From Streptomyces sp. SID13726 (GTDB lineage: Bacteria; Actinomycetota; Actinomycetes; Streptomycetales; Streptomycetaceae), in NCBI RefSeq assembly GCF_010548375.1, contig NZ_JAAGLY010000007.1:62001-126000 (forward strand): DNA of 64,000 nt, written 5' to 3'. The notes under the pieces are model-generated. The model was not told where the DNA came from and searched no databases. It worked only from the letters and a program-made list of their open reading frames with translations. Both the position numbers and the translations under genes were made by a program. Of the stretch, positions 19,858 through 27,910 are shown piece after piece. Positions within the stretch are counted from its first letter, which is position 1; each line of letters begins with the position of its first letter.

Positions 19858-21540
19858 GTGATCGGCCTCATTTCCGCCACCGCGGCGGGGGCGGCGGCGC
19901 GCGACCGGCTGGCCTCGGCGTGGCCGGAGCGCACGCGGGTGTACGACGGTCCCGTGGCGGACGCCGTGCGGCGGGCGTTCGCGGAGTGCGAGCAGCTCGT
20001 GTGCTTCCTGGCTACGGGCGCGGTCGTACGGCTGCTCGCTCCGCTGCTCGGCGACAAGGCGTCCGACCCGGGGGTGGTCTGTGTCGACGAGGGCGGGCGG
20101 TTCGCCGTGTCGCTGGTCGGCGGGCACGGCGGCGGGGCCAATGAACTCGCCCGCGAGGTCGGGGAGTTGCTGGGTGCCGAGCCGGTGGTGACGACGGCGA
20201 CCGACGCGGTGGGGGTGCCGGGGCTCGACACCCTCGGGCTGCCGGTGGAGGGCGCGGTGGCCGCCGTGTCGCGGGCGCTCCTGGACGGTGAACCCGTGGC
20301 CCTGCGCGACGAGTCGGGCTGGCCGCTGCCTCCGCTGCCGGTCACCGGCGAGGGCGCGTACGGCATCCGGGTCACGGACCGGCTCGTCGAGCCCTCCGAG
20401 CGGGAGGTGGTCCTGCGTCCGCCCACCCTCGTGGTCGGGGTGGGCACCTCCAGGGGTGCGTCGGCCGAAGAGGTGCTGGAGCTGATCGAGGGCGCGTTGC
20501 GCGAGGCCGGGCTGTCGGTGCGCAGTGTCGCCGAACTCGCCACCGTGGACGCCAAGTCAGAGGAGCCGGGCATCGTGGCGGCCGCCGAGCGGCTGGGCGT
20601 TGCCCTGATCACCTACCCCGCCGGGGAGTTGGCCGCCGTCGAGGTGCCCAACCCGTCCGCCGCGCCCCTCGCCGCGGTGGGCACCCCCTCGGTCGCCGAC
20701 CCCGCCGCGCTGGCCGGGGGCGGTGAACTCCTCGTGCCCAAGCGGAAGTCGGCGGCCCGGCCCGCCATGGCGACCTGTGCTGTCGTACGGCGTCCCGCGC
20801 GCGGCCGGCTCGCGGTCGTCGGACTCGGCCCGGGCGCCCGGGACCTGTTGACGCCCCGCGCGAAGGCGGAGCTGCTGCGGGCCTCGGTGCTGGTCGGGCT
20901 CGACCAGTACGTCGACCAGATCCGCGATCTGCTGCGGCCCGGCACCCGGGTCCTGGAGTCGGGGCTCGGGGCCGAGGAGGAGCGGGCGCGCACGGCTGTC
21001 GAGGAGGCCCGCAAGGGGCACGCGGTCGCGCTCATCGGCAGCGGGGACGCCGGGGTGTACGCGATGGCCTCCCCCGCGCTCGCCGAGGCCTCCGACGACA
21101 TCGACGTGGTCGGTGTCCCGGGGGTGACCGCGGCGCTCGCGGCGGCCGCGATCCTGGGTGCCCCGCTGGGCCACGACCACGTGTCCATCAGCCTCTCCGA
21201 CCTGCACACCCCGTGGGAGGTCATCGAGCGGCGGGTGCGGGCGGCGGCCGAGGCGGACCTCGTGGTCACCTTCTACAACCCCCGTTCCCGGGGCCGGGAC
21301 CGGCAGCTGCCCGAGGCGCTGTCGATCCTCGCCGGGCACCGGGAGCCGACGACGCCGGTCGGGGTCGTACGGAACGCGTCGCGGCCGGACGAGTCCGGTC
21401 GGCTGACGACACTGGCCGCTCTCGACCCGGCGACGGTCGACATGATGACGGTGGTGACCGTGGGCAACACGGCGACCCGGAACATCGCGGGGCGCATGGT
21501 GACGCCACGCGGCTATCGCTGGCAGGAGGACGTGCGGTGA
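19858..21540 (+). CDS. cobJ: CbiG/CobE - CobJ fusion (precorrin-3B C17-methyltransferase)
   Basis: 560 aa fusion. Residues 1 to about 310 are CbiG-like: LVCFLATGAVVRLLAPLL, then SLVGGHGGGANELARE (CbiG_N signature), then a C-terminal CbiG/CobE module with VVGVGTSRGASAEEVLELIE and LATVDAKSEEPGIVAAAERLG. Residues about 318-560 are the CobJ/CbiH methylase: LAVVGLGPGARDLLTPRA, ALIGSGDAGVYAMA, GVPGVTAALAAAAILGAPLGHD and TFYNPRSRGRDRQL. The fused enzyme would methylate C-17 with ring contraction, and in the cobalt-early route also open the delta-lactone. Start is GTG 19858 with AAGGAG upstream. Confidence 0.93.
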   Translation: MIGLISATAAGAAARDRLASAWPERTRVYDGPVADAVRRAFAECEQLVCFLATGAVVRLLAPLLGDKASDPGVVCVDEGGRFAVSLVGGHGGGANELAREVGELLGAEPVVTTATDAVGVPGLDTLGLPVEGAVAAVSRALLDGEPVALRDESGWPLPPLPVTGEGAYGIRVTDRLVEPSEREVVLRPPTLVVGVGTSRGASAEEVLELIEGALREAGLSVRSVAELATVDAKSEEPGIVAAAERLGVALITYPAGELAAVEVPNPSAAPLAAVGTPSVADPAALAGGGELLVPKRKSAARPAMATCAVVRRPARGRLAVVGLGPGARDLLTPRAKAELLRASVLVGLDQYVDQIRDLLRPGTRVLESGLGAEEERARTAVEEARKGHAVALIGSGDAGVYAMASPALAEASDDIDVVGVPGVTAALAAAAILGAPLGHDHVSISLSDLHTPWEVIERRVRAAAEADLVVTFYNPRSRGRDRQLPEALSILAGHREPTTPVGVVRNASRPDESGRLTTLAALDPATVDMMTVVTVGNTATRNIAGRMVTPRGYRWQEDVR

Positions 21541-21628
21541 ACTGGGTGCCCCGTGTGGTCCGTCCGACCGTCCCCGCCGGGCCCGGCGCCCGGCCGTTCC
21601 ACCCCGTTGCCGATCCCGAGGAGAAACC

Positions 21629-22555
21629 GTGACCACCCCGCCGCCCGCCCTGCTCATCGCCGGTCACGGCACCCGGGACGAGGCCGGAGCCGAGGCGTTC
21701 CGCGGCTTCGTCCGGGAGCTGGGGGCCCGCCATCCCGGTCTGCCCGTCGCGGGCGGCTTCATCGAGCTGTCCTCGCCACCGCTGGGCGACGCGGTGACCG
21801 AGCTGGTGGGGCGCGGGGTGCGCCGGTTCGCCGCCGTACCGCTGATGCTGGTGTCGGCCGGGCACGCCAAGGGGGACATCCCGGCGGCGCTGGCCCGGGA
21901 GAAGGAGCGGCACCCGGGGATCTCGTACACCTACGGGCGTCCGCTGGGCCCGCACCCGGCGCTGCTGAACGTGCTGGAGCGGCGGCTCGACGAGGCGCTG
22001 GGTGCCGTGGGGGGCCGTACCCCGATGGACCGGGCGGCGGTGACCGTGCTGCTGGTGGGGCGGGGTTCGACCGATCCCGACGCCAACGCCGAGGTGTACA
22101 AGGCGGCCCGGCTGCTGTGGGAGGGGCGCGGGTACGCGGGCGTGGAGACGGCGTTCGTGTCGCTGGCGGCGCCGGACGTGCCGAGCGGCCTGGACCGGTG
22201 CGTGGCGCTGGGGGCGCGGCGGATCGTGGTGCTCCCCTACTTCCTGTTCACCGGGATCCTGCCGGAGCGGGTGCGGCACCAGGCGGAGGGCTGGGCGGCC
22301 GCGCACCCGGAGGCCGAGGTGCGCGCGGCGGAGGTCGTCGGTGCGGCGCCGGAGCTGTTCGACCTGGTGAGGGAGCGGTACGACGAGGCGGTCCGGGGCG
22401 ATCTGCGGATGAACTGCGACTCGTGCGTGTACCGCGTCGCGCTGCCCGGGTTCGAGGACAAGGTGGGGCTGCCGCAACAGCCGCACTTCCATCCGGACGA
22501 CGACGGCCGTCACCACCACGGCCACCACCACGGCGGACACGCCCATGCGCACTGA
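21629..22555 (+). CDS. cbiX: Sirohydrochlorin (cobalto)chelatase, CbiX long form with His-rich tail
   Basis: 308 aa with two CbiX repeats. The N-terminal repeat has LLIAGHGTRDEAGAEAF with the metal-binding His (about residue 13) and VPLMLVSAGHAKGDIP with the second His. The C-terminal repeat has LLVGRGSTDPDAN, where the His position is Arg, so only the N-terminal half keeps the full site. The last 20 residues are very His-rich (HHHGHHHGGHAHAH), fitting metal storage or delivery. It inserts Co(II) (or Fe/Ni) into sirohydrochlorin. The gene overlaps cobC by 11 bases. Confidence 0.92.
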   Translation: MTTPPPALLIAGHGTRDEAGAEAFRGFVRELGARHPGLPVAGGFIELSSPPLGDAVTELVGRGVRRFAAVPLMLVSAGHAKGDIPAALAREKERHPGISYTYGRPLGPHPALLNVLERRLDEALGAVGGRTPMDRAAVTVLLVGRGSTDPDANAEVYKAARLLWEGRGYAGVETAFVSLAAPDVPSGLDRCVALGARRIVVLPYFLFTGILPERVRHQAEGWAAAHPEAEVRAAEVVGAAPELFDLVRERYDEAVRGDLRMNCDSCVYRVALPGFEDKVGLPQQPHFHPDDDGRHHHGHHHGGHAHAH

Positions 22556-23609
22556 CGGGGCCCACGATCTGCGGCACCACGGGGACGCCGAGGTCCGCGA
22601 CGACGGTTCGGCGCTGGTCGACCTCGCGGTGAACGTCCGCGCGGACACGCCTCCGCCGTGGCTGCGGGAGCGGATCGCCGCCTCGCTGACCGGGCTCGCC
22701 GCCTATCCCGACGGGCGTTCGGCGCGGGCGGCGGTGGCGGCCCGGCACGAGCTGCCCGTGGAGCGGGTGCTGCTGACCGCGGGGGCGGCCGAGGCCTTCG
22801 TGCTGCTCGCCCGCGCCCTGACGGTCCGTCACGCGGTGGTGGTGCACCCGCAGTTCACCGAGCCGGAGGCGGCGCTGCGGGACGCGGGGCACGCGGTGGA
22901 CCGGGTGCTGCTGCGGGCGGAGGACGGCTTCCGGCTCGATCCCGCGGACGTTCCCGAGGGCGCAGACCTGGTGGTGATCGGCAATCCGACCAATCCCACC
23001 TCGGTGCTGCACCCTGCCGCCACGATCACCGAACTGGCCCGGCCCGGGCGGACGTTGGTGGTGGACGAGGCGTTCCTGGACGCGGTGCCCGGTGAGCGGG
23101 AGGCCCTGGCGGGGCGAACGGACGTGCCGGGACTGGTAGTTCTGCGCAGCCTGACCAAGACCTGGGGGCTGGCCGGGCTCCGGATCGGCTATGTCCTCGC
23201 GGCGCCGGAGACGATCGCCGGGCTGGAGCGGGCCCAGCCGCTGTGGCCGGTGTCCACGCCGGCGCTCGCCGCGGCCCGTGCCTGCATGGAGCCGCGGGCC
23301 CTGGCGGAGGCCGCCCACGCGGCCCACCGGATCGCCACCGACCGGGCCCATCTCGTCGCCGGGCTGCGGGAGTTCGCCCCGGACGGGCTCCGGGTGGCCG
23401 AGCCGGCCGAGGGCCCCTTCGTCCTCGTACGGCTGCCGAACGCGGTCGCCGTACGACGGCATCTGCGCGACCTCGGTTTCGCGGTGCGGCGCGGGGACAC
23501 GTTCCCGGGGCTCGATGATCAGTGGCTGCGGCTCGCGGTGCGGGACCGGGCGACGGTGAACCGTTTCCTCCAGGCACTGGACCAGGCACTGCTGTTGGCA
23601 AAGGACTGA
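22545..23609 (+). CDS. cobC: PLP-dependent CobC/threonine-phosphate decarboxylase-like aminotransferase
   Basis: 354 aa, fold type I aminotransferase of the Rv2231c/CobC type. Seen: VLLTAGAAEAFVLLA, the VIGNPTNPTS substrate loop, LVVDEAFLD with the PLP Asp, and SLTKTWGLAGLRIGY with the Schiff-base Lys. In CobD(Salmonella)/CobC-type enzymes this activity supplies (R)-1-aminopropan-2-ol phosphate for the lower-ligand arm; a histidinol-phosphate-aminotransferase relative is the alternative. It starts inside the end of cbiX, and no further cob gene follows. Confidence 0.88.
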   Translation: MRTDGAHDLRHHGDAEVRDDGSALVDLAVNVRADTPPPWLRERIAASLTGLAAYPDGRSARAAVAARHELPVERVLLTAGAAEAFVLLARALTVRHAVVVHPQFTEPEAALRDAGHAVDRVLLRAEDGFRLDPADVPEGADLVVIGNPTNPTSVLHPAATITELARPGRTLVVDEAFLDAVPGEREALAGRTDVPGLVVLRSLTKTWGLAGLRIGYVLAAPETIAGLERAQPLWPVSTPALAAARACMEPRALAEAAHAAHRIATDRAHLVAGLREFAPDGLRVAEPAEGPFVLVRLPNAVAVRRHLRDLGFAVRRGDTFPGLDDQWLRLAVRDRATVNRFLQALDQALLLAKD

Positions 23610-23635
23610 TGACCCGGGCTTTCCACGAGCGAAGT

Positions 23636-23653
23636 CGACCTTGATGGTCGCTT
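23636..23653 (+). terminator. Weak hairpin after the cobalamin genes
   Basis: CGACC (23636-23640) can pair with GGTCG (23646-23650) across a five-base loop, with AAG/CTT flanking after one mismatch. It lies 27 bp after the cobC stop. The stem is short and there is no U-tract, so this is only a possible terminator. Confidence 0.25.
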
Positions 23654-23704
23654 GGGGCAACCTTGGTTGTCCGTGCGGGGTGCCGGGAGCGAGTCTTTCC
23701 GGGT

Positions 23705-23718
23705 CACGTGATCATGTG
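23705..23718. promoter_or_regulatory. Near-palindrome upstream of the small secreted protein
   Basis: CACGTGATCATGTG is palindromic except for one symmetric pair. It lies about 90 bp before the start of the next gene, in the region where a promoter would be expected. No regulator is implied by neighbours. Confidence 0.3.
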
Positions 23719-23807
23719 CGGGGGCGGATCACGCATGGCTTCCGGAGGTCTGGGGGTCCGCCACCGCTGTGTGGGAATGCCCTGATTCCTCGGTGCAAAG
23801 GGTGGCC

Positions 23808-24266
23808 ATGCTCAGATCCACGCGGTTCCTCAGATCCCTCCCCCTCCTCCTCGCCCTGACGGGCGCCTGTGTGTGCGCGGTGCCCCAGCAGTCCGCGTCG
23901 GCGGTCGGCTGCCAAGGGGGCGACTGCACGGGCCATCTGCCGAACCACGGAGCGCAGGGCGAGGTCCGGTACAACGTGCACGTCGGCAACAGCCAGGAAG
24001 GGGTCGCCGAGCTCCACTCGTGCCCGATCACCCAGCAGACGTGGAGCGGCGGCGACGACACCTGGCTCTCGCTGGGCACCCTCAGGCTCTGGGAGGGTGC
24101 CTACATGCAGGCGGACAACACGTCGTTCGCCGGCGCGACCGGTGATCTGGACGTGGCCTACGACGCGGTGCCCCTCTCCCCCTCCCGCGGAGCCTCACCA
24201 TGCACCTCCCGACCCACCGCCCCCGGTACGCCGCCGCCGTACTGGCCGTCGCCGCGCTCGCCCTGA
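23808..24266 (+). CDS. Small secreted protein of unknown function
   Basis: 152 aa. MLRSTRFLRSLPLLLALTGACVCAVPQQSASA is a Sec signal peptide, or possibly a lipoprotein signal (LTGAC). The mature part has three Cys (VGCQGGDCTGH and HSCPIT), which could form disulfides. I do not recognise a domain. Start ATG 23808 has AAAGGG just upstream. The frame runs 67 bp into the lipoprotein gene that follows; its last 23 residues there are low-complexity Pro/Ser, so the true protein may simply use a late stop, or the original end may have been lost by a frameshift. Confidence 0.6.
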   Translation: MLRSTRFLRSLPLLLALTGACVCAVPQQSASAVGCQGGDCTGHLPNHGAQGEVRYNVHVGNSQEGVAELHSCPITQQTWSGGDDTWLSLGTLRLWEGAYMQADNTSFAGATGDLDVAYDAVPLSPSRGASPCTSRPTAPGTPPPYWPSPRSP

Positions 24267-24922
24267 CCGGCTGCTCGGCCGGGCACGCCGACGCGGGCGC
24301 CGGTTCGTCCGCGTCACCGGGCACGACCCGCACCGCGGACGCCTCTCCGAGGGCCGCCACTGCCACCAGTCCACCGCCCCGCCCGACGAGCCTCGACGAC
24401 TGGCCGACGTCCGCCGCGCCCCCGCAGAAGATCCCCCTGGGCACGAAGACCACGGTGATCGCGCGGGGCTACACCGGGCAGGGCTTCCTCGACCGGCTCG
24501 CGGCCGACTGGCACCTCACGCTCGGGAAGCGGAAGAAGCTCACCTCCAGCGACCCGGCCTGGGTCGTGGGAGGCGAGGGACACCCGACGAAGGGCAGCGA
24601 ACTGAGCGTGGGACTGATCACGACCCTCTCCGGCGACCTCAGGTCGTTCAGCTGCCAGGCGACCGCGAACGCCCCCCGCTACGAGGAGTTCCTGCGGGCC
24701 TGCGCGGGCCTCGACTACCCGGGCTCCGCCCCGAAGGCCGCGGCCACCTGGCTGACCGGCATGAAACCGCGGGTGGACAAGGCGTTCGCCGAGGAGAAGG
24801 TGAAGGTCCCCGTCACCAGCCCGCTGCTGCGCTCGGGCGGCACGGGCACCTACCTCCGCAAGGGCTCCTACTCCCCCGCCGGCACCTATGAGCTGCACGT
24901 CTTCGGCGCCGCCGACAAGTGA
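24200..24922 (+). CDS. Lipoprotein of unknown function
   Basis: 240 aa. AAAVLAVAALALTGCSAGHA is a lipoprotein signal with lipobox LTGC (Cys at about 25), followed by a Ser/Thr/Pro-rich spacer to about residue 75. The folded part has GTKTTVIARGYTGQGFLDRLAADW, two Cys (SFSCQATANAP and LRACAGLDY) likely disulfide-linked, and ends with a beta-rich GTYELHVFGAADK. No known family is recognised. GCGGAG lies before ATG 24200. The gene starts inside the end of the preceding secreted-protein gene and converges with the DUF2264 gene, 6 bp apart. Confidence 0.75.
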   Translation: MHLPTHRPRYAAAVLAVAALALTGCSAGHADAGAGSSASPGTTRTADASPRAATATSPPPRPTSLDDWPTSAAPPQKIPLGTKTTVIARGYTGQGFLDRLAADWHLTLGKRKKLTSSDPAWVVGGEGHPTKGSELSVGLITTLSGDLRSFSCQATANAPRYEEFLRACAGLDYPGSAPKAAATWLTGMKPRVDKAFAEEKVKVPVTSPLLRSGGTGTYLRKGSYSPAGTYELHVFGAADK

Positions 24923-24928
24923 CCCGGC

Positions 24929-26806
24929 CTACACCCGCTCCCGCACCCCGTCCGGGAACCGCACCTCCACACCCCCCTCGCCGTCGACCCGCGCACTTGC
25001 TCCGCCGAACTCCCCGGTGCCGAGCGTCACGAGGGTGACCAGCAGCGGCCCGGTGCCTTCGAGGACGGGGGTCGCGGAGTACCGCCCGTACGCGTTGGTG
25101 TCCTCCGCCGCCACGACCGCCCCGGCGCCCTCGCCCCACCCGTGCAGCCCTACGACGGCACTGGTCAGCCCGTCGGCGCGGCGGGCCAGCGCCCAGCCGG
25201 GACCGGACTCGACGACCGGCGGCGCGGTGTCGTCGGCGAGGGCCCAGCCTCCTTCCCGCACCGGGGAGCCGGCGGCCGGGTCGATGCGGTGCACGCGGAT
25301 CTCCCAGGGCCCGTGGACCACGCTCACGGTCTCGACGCGGTGGCCGTGCGCCTCGTACCAGGACGCCGCCGTACGGCCCTCGCAGCGCAGCGGGTGGACG
25401 CGGCCGCGCGGGGACGGGGTGCCGTCGGGGGCGAGGAGGGCGAGGTGGTTGTCGGGGCCGAGGGGAGTCTCGGGGCCGAGGGGGGTCTCGGGGGCGGTCG
25501 CGCTGGAGTAGGCGAGCTTGGCGTAGTGCGGGCTGTCGGCGTCGGTGGCGGGCGGCGGCGGGAGGCGGTCGGTGCCGTGGTTGACGAGACGGACGATGCC
25601 GTCGGACGTGGTCGAGTGGATGAGCCAGCCGGGCGCGGGGAGGGCGAGGACGGTGTCGCCGGTGTCGACGGGTCCGGGTTCCTCGGGGGCCGTCCACACC
25701 GGGTGGTCCGCCGGGAGCAGCAGGCCGAGGAAGGCCTTGCTCGCCCAGTAGGGGGAGGCCGGTCCGGAGTAGCTCTGGAGCACTCCCGGGAACGGCCGGT
25801 ACCAGCCGGGGGTGAGCAGTCCGCGCTCGTCGGGGGCGCCGTGCTCGGCGAAGTGCTTGAGAGTGCCGGAGGCGAGGCGTCGGGTGCGGCCGGGCGGCAG
25901 CGGGGTGGCGTCGGCGAGGGCGCCGGCCCAGAGCGGGGCGGCTGCCGCGAACCGGTAGGTGAGGGAGCGGCCCTGGTGGACGGGGGCGCCGTCGGAGCCG
26001 AAGAAGAGCTGGTGGACGCCCAGGAACTCCCTCAGCCGGGCGCGGTGCCTCGTCACGGTGTCCGGGTCGGCGCGTGGTCCGGCGATCCGGGCCCACAGCG
26101 CCGGGTAGAGGTGCAGCGCCCAGGCGTTGTAGTAGTCGAACTTCCTCCCGTCGCCGTCGGTGTACCAGCCGCCGCCCCGGTACCAGTCGTCGAGCCGGGC
26201 GAGTCCGGCGTCGATCTCCGCGCGGCTGTGCGGGGCGCCGACGGAGGCGAGGAACTCCTCCGTGATCACCTGGAACAGCCGCCAGTTGGAGTCGTTGGCG
26301 GTCGCCCCGACGAAGTGGCCGAGCCACTCGACCACTCGGCCACGCGTCCTCTCATCCAGTCGATCCCACAGCCACGGCCGGGACTCGTGCAGCGCGATGG
26401 CGACGGAGGCCGCCTCCACCATCGGCTGGGCGCGGTCGGTGATGGGCGGCCAGTGCTCGGGGTGGTGCGGATCGGTCCCGGCAGCGAGCCCGGCGGCGTA
26501 CCGCTCGATCAGCGCCGGGCCGACCCGGCCCCCCGACCCCGCGATCCGGAAGGCGGCCAGCAGAAAGGACCGCGCGAACCCCTCCAGCCCGTCGGACCAC
26601 GCCCCGGAGTGGCTGGGCGTCCCGGGCAGCCGGTACTGGGCGAAGTCCGGGGTGGCGTAGGGCAGCAGCCCGTCGAGGAGCCGGTCGGCGAGGGACTCCC
26701 AGTGGGCGCGGGTCCAGCCGGTGAGGGGGGACAGGGCGGGGTCGGCGGGCGGGAGTACGGGGAGGTGCGTCGGGTCGTCGGGGAGCGACACGTGCGGCGC
26801 GGTCAT
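24929..26806 (-). CDS. DUF2264-domain protein, probable glycan-active enzyme
   Basis: 625 aa, cytosolic. The first 370 residues form an all-helical, probably (alpha/alpha)-barrel domain of the DUF2264 family: PYATPDFAQYRLPGTPSHSGAWSDGLEGFAR at the start, NDSNWRLFQVITEEFLASVG, and GGGWYTDGDGRKFDYYNAWALHLYP with clustered acidic and aromatic residues. The rest is a beta-sandwich. From memory some DUF2264 relatives are uronidase-like glycoside hydrolases; I do not assign a substrate. It is the last gene of the sugar ABC operon, overlapping the LacI gene by four bases, so it probably acts on the imported oligosaccharide. Confidence 0.82.
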   Translation of the reverse strand: MTAPHVSLPDDPTHLPVLPPADPALSPLTGWTRAHWESLADRLLDGLLPYATPDFAQYRLPGTPSHSGAWSDGLEGFARSFLLAAFRIAGSGGRVGPALIERYAAGLAAGTDPHHPEHWPPITDRAQPMVEAASVAIALHESRPWLWDRLDERTRGRVVEWLGHFVGATANDSNWRLFQVITEEFLASVGAPHSRAEIDAGLARLDDWYRGGGWYTDGDGRKFDYYNAWALHLYPALWARIAGPRADPDTVTRHRARLREFLGVHQLFFGSDGAPVHQGRSLTYRFAAAAPLWAGALADATPLPPGRTRRLASGTLKHFAEHGAPDERGLLTPGWYRPFPGVLQSYSGPASPYWASKAFLGLLLPADHPVWTAPEEPGPVDTGDTVLALPAPGWLIHSTTSDGIVRLVNHGTDRLPPPPATDADSPHYAKLAYSSATAPETPLGPETPLGPDNHLALLAPDGTPSPRGRVHPLRCEGRTAASWYEAHGHRVETVSVVHGPWEIRVHRIDPAAGSPVREGGWALADDTAPPVVESGPGWALARRADGLTSAVVGLHGWGEGAGAVVAAEDTNAYGRYSATPVLEGTGPLLVTLVTLGTGEFGGASARVDGEGGVEVRFPDGVRERV

Positions 26807-27879
26807 ACGGGGGTGAGTCCTCCGTCAGTCGGTGGCGGGGCGACGCTTCGGCGTACGACGATGTGCGTGCCCAGCAGATGGTGGGTTGCGGCGGCGTGCT
26901 CGGGGTCGCGCAGGGCGATGCGGACGGCGGCGCGGCCGAGTTCCTCGGCGGGGGTGCGGACGGTCGTGAGCGGGGGGTTGAAGTCCTCGGCGAGCGGGAT
27001 GTCGTTGTAGCCGACGACCGAGAGGTCGCCGGGCACGCTGAGCCCGGCGTCGGCGACGGCGCGCAGGGCGCCCGCCGCGACCATGTCGTCGCCGGCGACG
27101 ACGGCCGTGAACTCCCGGGTCTCCTTGAGGAGTTCGGTCATGGCCCGCAGGCCCGCCGCGCGGCCGAGACCGCAGTCGACGACCCGCGCGGCGGCGGCCG
27201 GCAGGCCGTGCTCGGCGAGCGCGCCCCGGTACCCGGCCACCCGGGCGTCCAGCGCCGTGTTCCCGGGCAGCCCCCCGAGGAAGACGATCCGCCGGTGCCC
27301 CGCCGACAGCAGGTGCCCGGTGATCGCCCGGGCCCCCGCCTCGTTGTCGAACTCGACGACCAGCGCCGGGATCTCGGGGTCCGGGGCGGGGCGCCCGCAC
27401 AGCACGAGCCGCGCCCCGGTGGCGTCGAGGGCCTGCGCGTAGTGGGCCACGCGGGAGCGGTACGCGTCGTCCTCGACGACACCCCCGCCGAGGATCACCA
27501 GCCGCGCCCCCTCCTCCCGCATCAGCTGCACGAACTCCATCTCGCGCTGCGGGTCGCCGCCGGTCGCCCCGACCACGCACAGCCAGCCGCGGTCGGCGGC
27601 CTCGGCCTCGACCCCCTCGGCGACCTGGGCGTAGAAGGGGCTGGTGACCTGGCGGACCACGACGGCGGCCATCTTGCGGCCGCCGCCGACGAGCGCGCGG
27701 GCGTGCGCGTTGGCGACGTAGTCGAGGTCGCGGGCGGCCCGCAGGACCCGGGCCCGGGTGGCGGCCGGCACCGGATGGTTGCCGCTGAGCGCCCGTGAGG
27801 CCGTCGCCATCGACACCCCGGCCCGCTCAGCGACCTCGCGGATCGTGACCCGTCCCTTGCCCGTCATCCCGTTCCCCAT
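26803..27879 (-). CDS. LacI-family transcriptional regulator
   Basis: About 358 aa. The helix-turn-helix VTIREVAERAGVSMATASRALSGNHPVPAATRARVLRAARDLDYVAN is canonical, with the hinge helix ARALVGG after it. The C-terminal periplasmic-binding-like domain has FYAQVAEGVEAEA, VVGYNDIPLAEDFNPPLTTVRTP and the usual end. I start at the ATG at 27879, which has AGGAG about 9 bases upstream; an in-frame GTG at 27900 is weaker. It is co-transcribed with the ABC transporter it probably controls; LacI-type operator sequences lie at the operon promoter (31404-31418). Confidence 0.93.
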   Translation of the reverse strand: MGNGMTGKGRVTIREVAERAGVSMATASRALSGNHPVPAATRARVLRAARDLDYVANAHARALVGGGRKMAAVVVRQVTSPFYAQVAEGVEAEAADRGWLCVVGATGGDPQREMEFVQLMREEGARLVILGGGVVEDDAYRSRVAHYAQALDATGARLVLCGRPAPDPEIPALVVEFDNEAGARAITGHLLSAGHRRIVFLGGLPGNTALDARVAGYRGALAEHGLPAAAARVVDCGLGRAAGLRAMTELLKETREFTAVVAGDDMVAAGALRAVADAGLSVPGDLSVVGYNDIPLAEDFNPPLTTVRTPAEELGRAAVRIALRDPEHAAATHHLLGTHIVVRRSVAPPPTDGGLTPV

Positions 27880-27910
27880 CCCCCGCGTCTCCTGTTCCAC
27901 CGGCGGCGCC

